DNA from: Porphyromonadaceae bacterium UBA7048
GTDB lineage: Bacteria; Bacteroidota; Bacteroidia; Bacteroidales; Muribaculaceae
Length of the DNA: 16,120 bases
NCBI GenBank assembly: GCA_002493945.1
Contig: DLAL01000088.1
Span: 1-16,120, forward strand
Direction of reading: 5' to 3'
This document shows, one piece after another, positions 15,110 to 16,120 of the stretch. The notes beneath the pieces are model-generated. The model was not told the DNA's origin and ran no database searches. It saw only the letters and a list, made by a program, of their open reading frames with translations. Positions within the stretch are counted from its first letter, which is position 1; every line of letters begins with the position of its first letter. A program made the translations under genes and the position numbers.

Positions 15110-16120
15110 ATGAGGAAACAATTCATGGCCCTGATTGCCGCGGCAGTCATGGGCGGTGTTGCAGTAAGCGCTTCGGTGCTTGCATGGGGCGGCAGCCACA
15201 GCGTGGCATACGCCGCCGAGACTACCTCCGAAGACGCAGTCAATCTGCTCGCCGACGTATTCACCAATCAGACAGCAGGACAATTCGCACAGGCTCCCTG
15301 GTACTGTGTCGACACTGACGGCAACTCCAAAGAGTGGCCAAGCGGCGGCACCGTCCGCAGTGCATATGCTGCGACAAGCGGAACTCCCGAAATGCTGCTT
15401 CTCCGCTGGCCCGGCTCGTACAACAACAGCGTGACTGTGCTTAAGGTGCCCGGTCTCGAAGCAAACCGCAAGTACACTCTGACGTTCACCGCCGCCAACT
15501 GGAACAAGAACGAAGAACGCACAGTGTTCGTCTCGTTCTCGACATCGAAAGTCCTCGGCGCATCCGACGCCCAGAGCTACAGCTTCACATGCCGCGCAAC
15601 CTCGAAGGCGTTAGACAAAGACCGCTACGACGACACCAAAGAGGTTCGCACATTCACCTTCTCAACCATCGCTGCCGGAACTTATTACATCCGTTTCCGC
15701 TGTGAACGCGACTGGGCAGACGACACCATCATCCCCATATCGGGCTTCTCGCTCGTTGACTCGGGCGACGCATCGAACGCCTATCTCGAGCGCTACGCCG
15801 AAGCCAAGGCCGAGGCCGAAGCGTTCCTCGCCCTCTATCCTGACGCATCAGCCGAAAGCCGTCAGGCTCTTCAGACCCTCATCGACGCTGCAATTCCTTC
15901 CACTCCCGAAGAGGCTGACGCAGCAGTCGAGGCATTCGCCAATACCGACATCCGCCGCGCCATAGCCGAAACCAACGCCCGTGCGGCCGGCGTCGAAGGC
16001 GCAGTGGACTTCAGCAGCGTCATCGCCAATCCCGACGCCACCGAGGGTACGGGCAACGAGTTCCCCGGATGGAATCTCGCCCAGGCCGACGGGGGCGCCA
16101 AGATGGAAGTATACCGCGAA
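15110..16120 (+). CDS. Secreted modular surface protein, partial (runs off right edge)
   Basis: The frame is open from ATG 15110 to the window end, 337 codons with no stop. The N-terminus (MRKQFMALIAAAVMGGVAVS...) is a signal peptide, probably cut after SVLA at residue 25. There is no lipobox cysteine, so it is not a lipoprotein. Residues about 40-217 look like a beta-sandwich, with alternating strands and aromatic residues (LLLRWPGSYNNSVTVL, RKYTLTFTAANW, AGTYYIRFRCERDW) and the closing strand GFSLVD; this is the style of carbohydrate- or protein-binding modules. Residues about 224-290 form an alanine-rich helical segment (AYLERYAEAKAEAEAF) like FIVAR/three-helix spacers. A second beta module seems to begin near 300 (VDFSSVIANPD...FPGWNL). 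The ligand is unknown. A role in surface binding of glycans or host material is only a guess. Confidence 0.8.
   Translation, partial: MRKQFMALIAAAVMGGVAVSASVLAWGGSHSVAYAAETTSEDAVNLLADVFTNQTAGQFAQAPWYCVDTDGNSKEWPSGGTVRSAYAATSGTPEMLLLRWPGSYNNSVTVLKVPGLEANRKYTLTFTAANWNKNEERTVFVSFSTSKVLGASDAQSYSFTCRATSKALDKDRYDDTKEVRTFTFSTIAAGTYYIRFRCERDWADDTIIPISGFSLVDSGDASNAYLERYAEAKAEAEAFLALYPDASAESRQALQTLIDAAIPSTPEEADAAVEAFANTDIRRAIAETNARAAGVEGAVDFSSVIANPDATEGTGNEFPGWNLAQADGGAKMEVYRE

Noticed and set aside
1..16120. CRISPR arrays, tRNA or rRNA genes, insertion-sequence ends, phage genes
   Set aside because: The window was read for regular repeats, cloverleaf-like sequence, transposase motifs and terminal inverted repeats; none was found.

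Overview
The window looks like chromosome of a high-GC member of the Bacteroidales, most likely a Muribaculaceae-type gut bacterium. The basis is recurring Bacteroidetes -7 promoter elements (TAnnTTTG) in front of most transcription units, genes starting without strong Shine-Dalgarno sequences, ATGA start/stop overlaps, and a protein repertoire typical of that order (carboxypeptidase-regulatory-like envelope protein, Yip1-family protein, split chromate transporter). The assignment is inferred from sequence style, not from any search.

Layout, left to right. 1-966: an AT-rich accessory patch. A leftward gene for a small secreted protein runs off the left edge. It is preceded by a roughly 255-nt leader packed with hairpins, including an 8-bp stem capped by UUCG at the predicted RNA 5' end that competes with a 13-bp long-range helix. 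967-1401: a small membrane protein. 1441-2756: a leftward envelope protein gene broken by a one-base frameshift. 2908-4999: a two-component system (sensor kinase plus OmpR-type regulator) transcribed divergently from it, with repeated CTTA/TCTTAAAA boxes midway between the two promoters. 4932-6673: a leftward pair, O6-alkylguanine-DNA alkyltransferase and a fosmidomycin-resistance-type MFS exporter. 6814-8025: nicotinate phosphoribosyltransferase. 8004-8798: a leftward voltage-gated-type potassium channel. 8970-14932: a compact rightward operon, Yip1 protein - smpB - mutS2 - two chromate-transporter halves - folC, closed by a strong intrinsic terminator at 14960-14995. 15110-end: a secreted, modular surface protein that runs off the right edge.

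How the parts relate. The kinase/regulator pair probably controls itself and perhaps the divergent envelope gene. The alkyltransferase and exporter are translationally coupled. In the long operon smpB (trans-translation) sits directly before mutS2, whose B. subtilis homologue acts on collided ribosomes, so the pair may form a ribosome-rescue unit. Two convergent gene pairs overlap at their 3' ends (68 bp and 22 bp) with no terminator visible between them.

The most unusual item is the structured leader plus small secreted gene at the left edge. The rest is ordinary core and accessory Bacteroidales gene content with several local oddities. No rRNA, tRNA, insertion sequence, CRISPR array or phage genes were seen.
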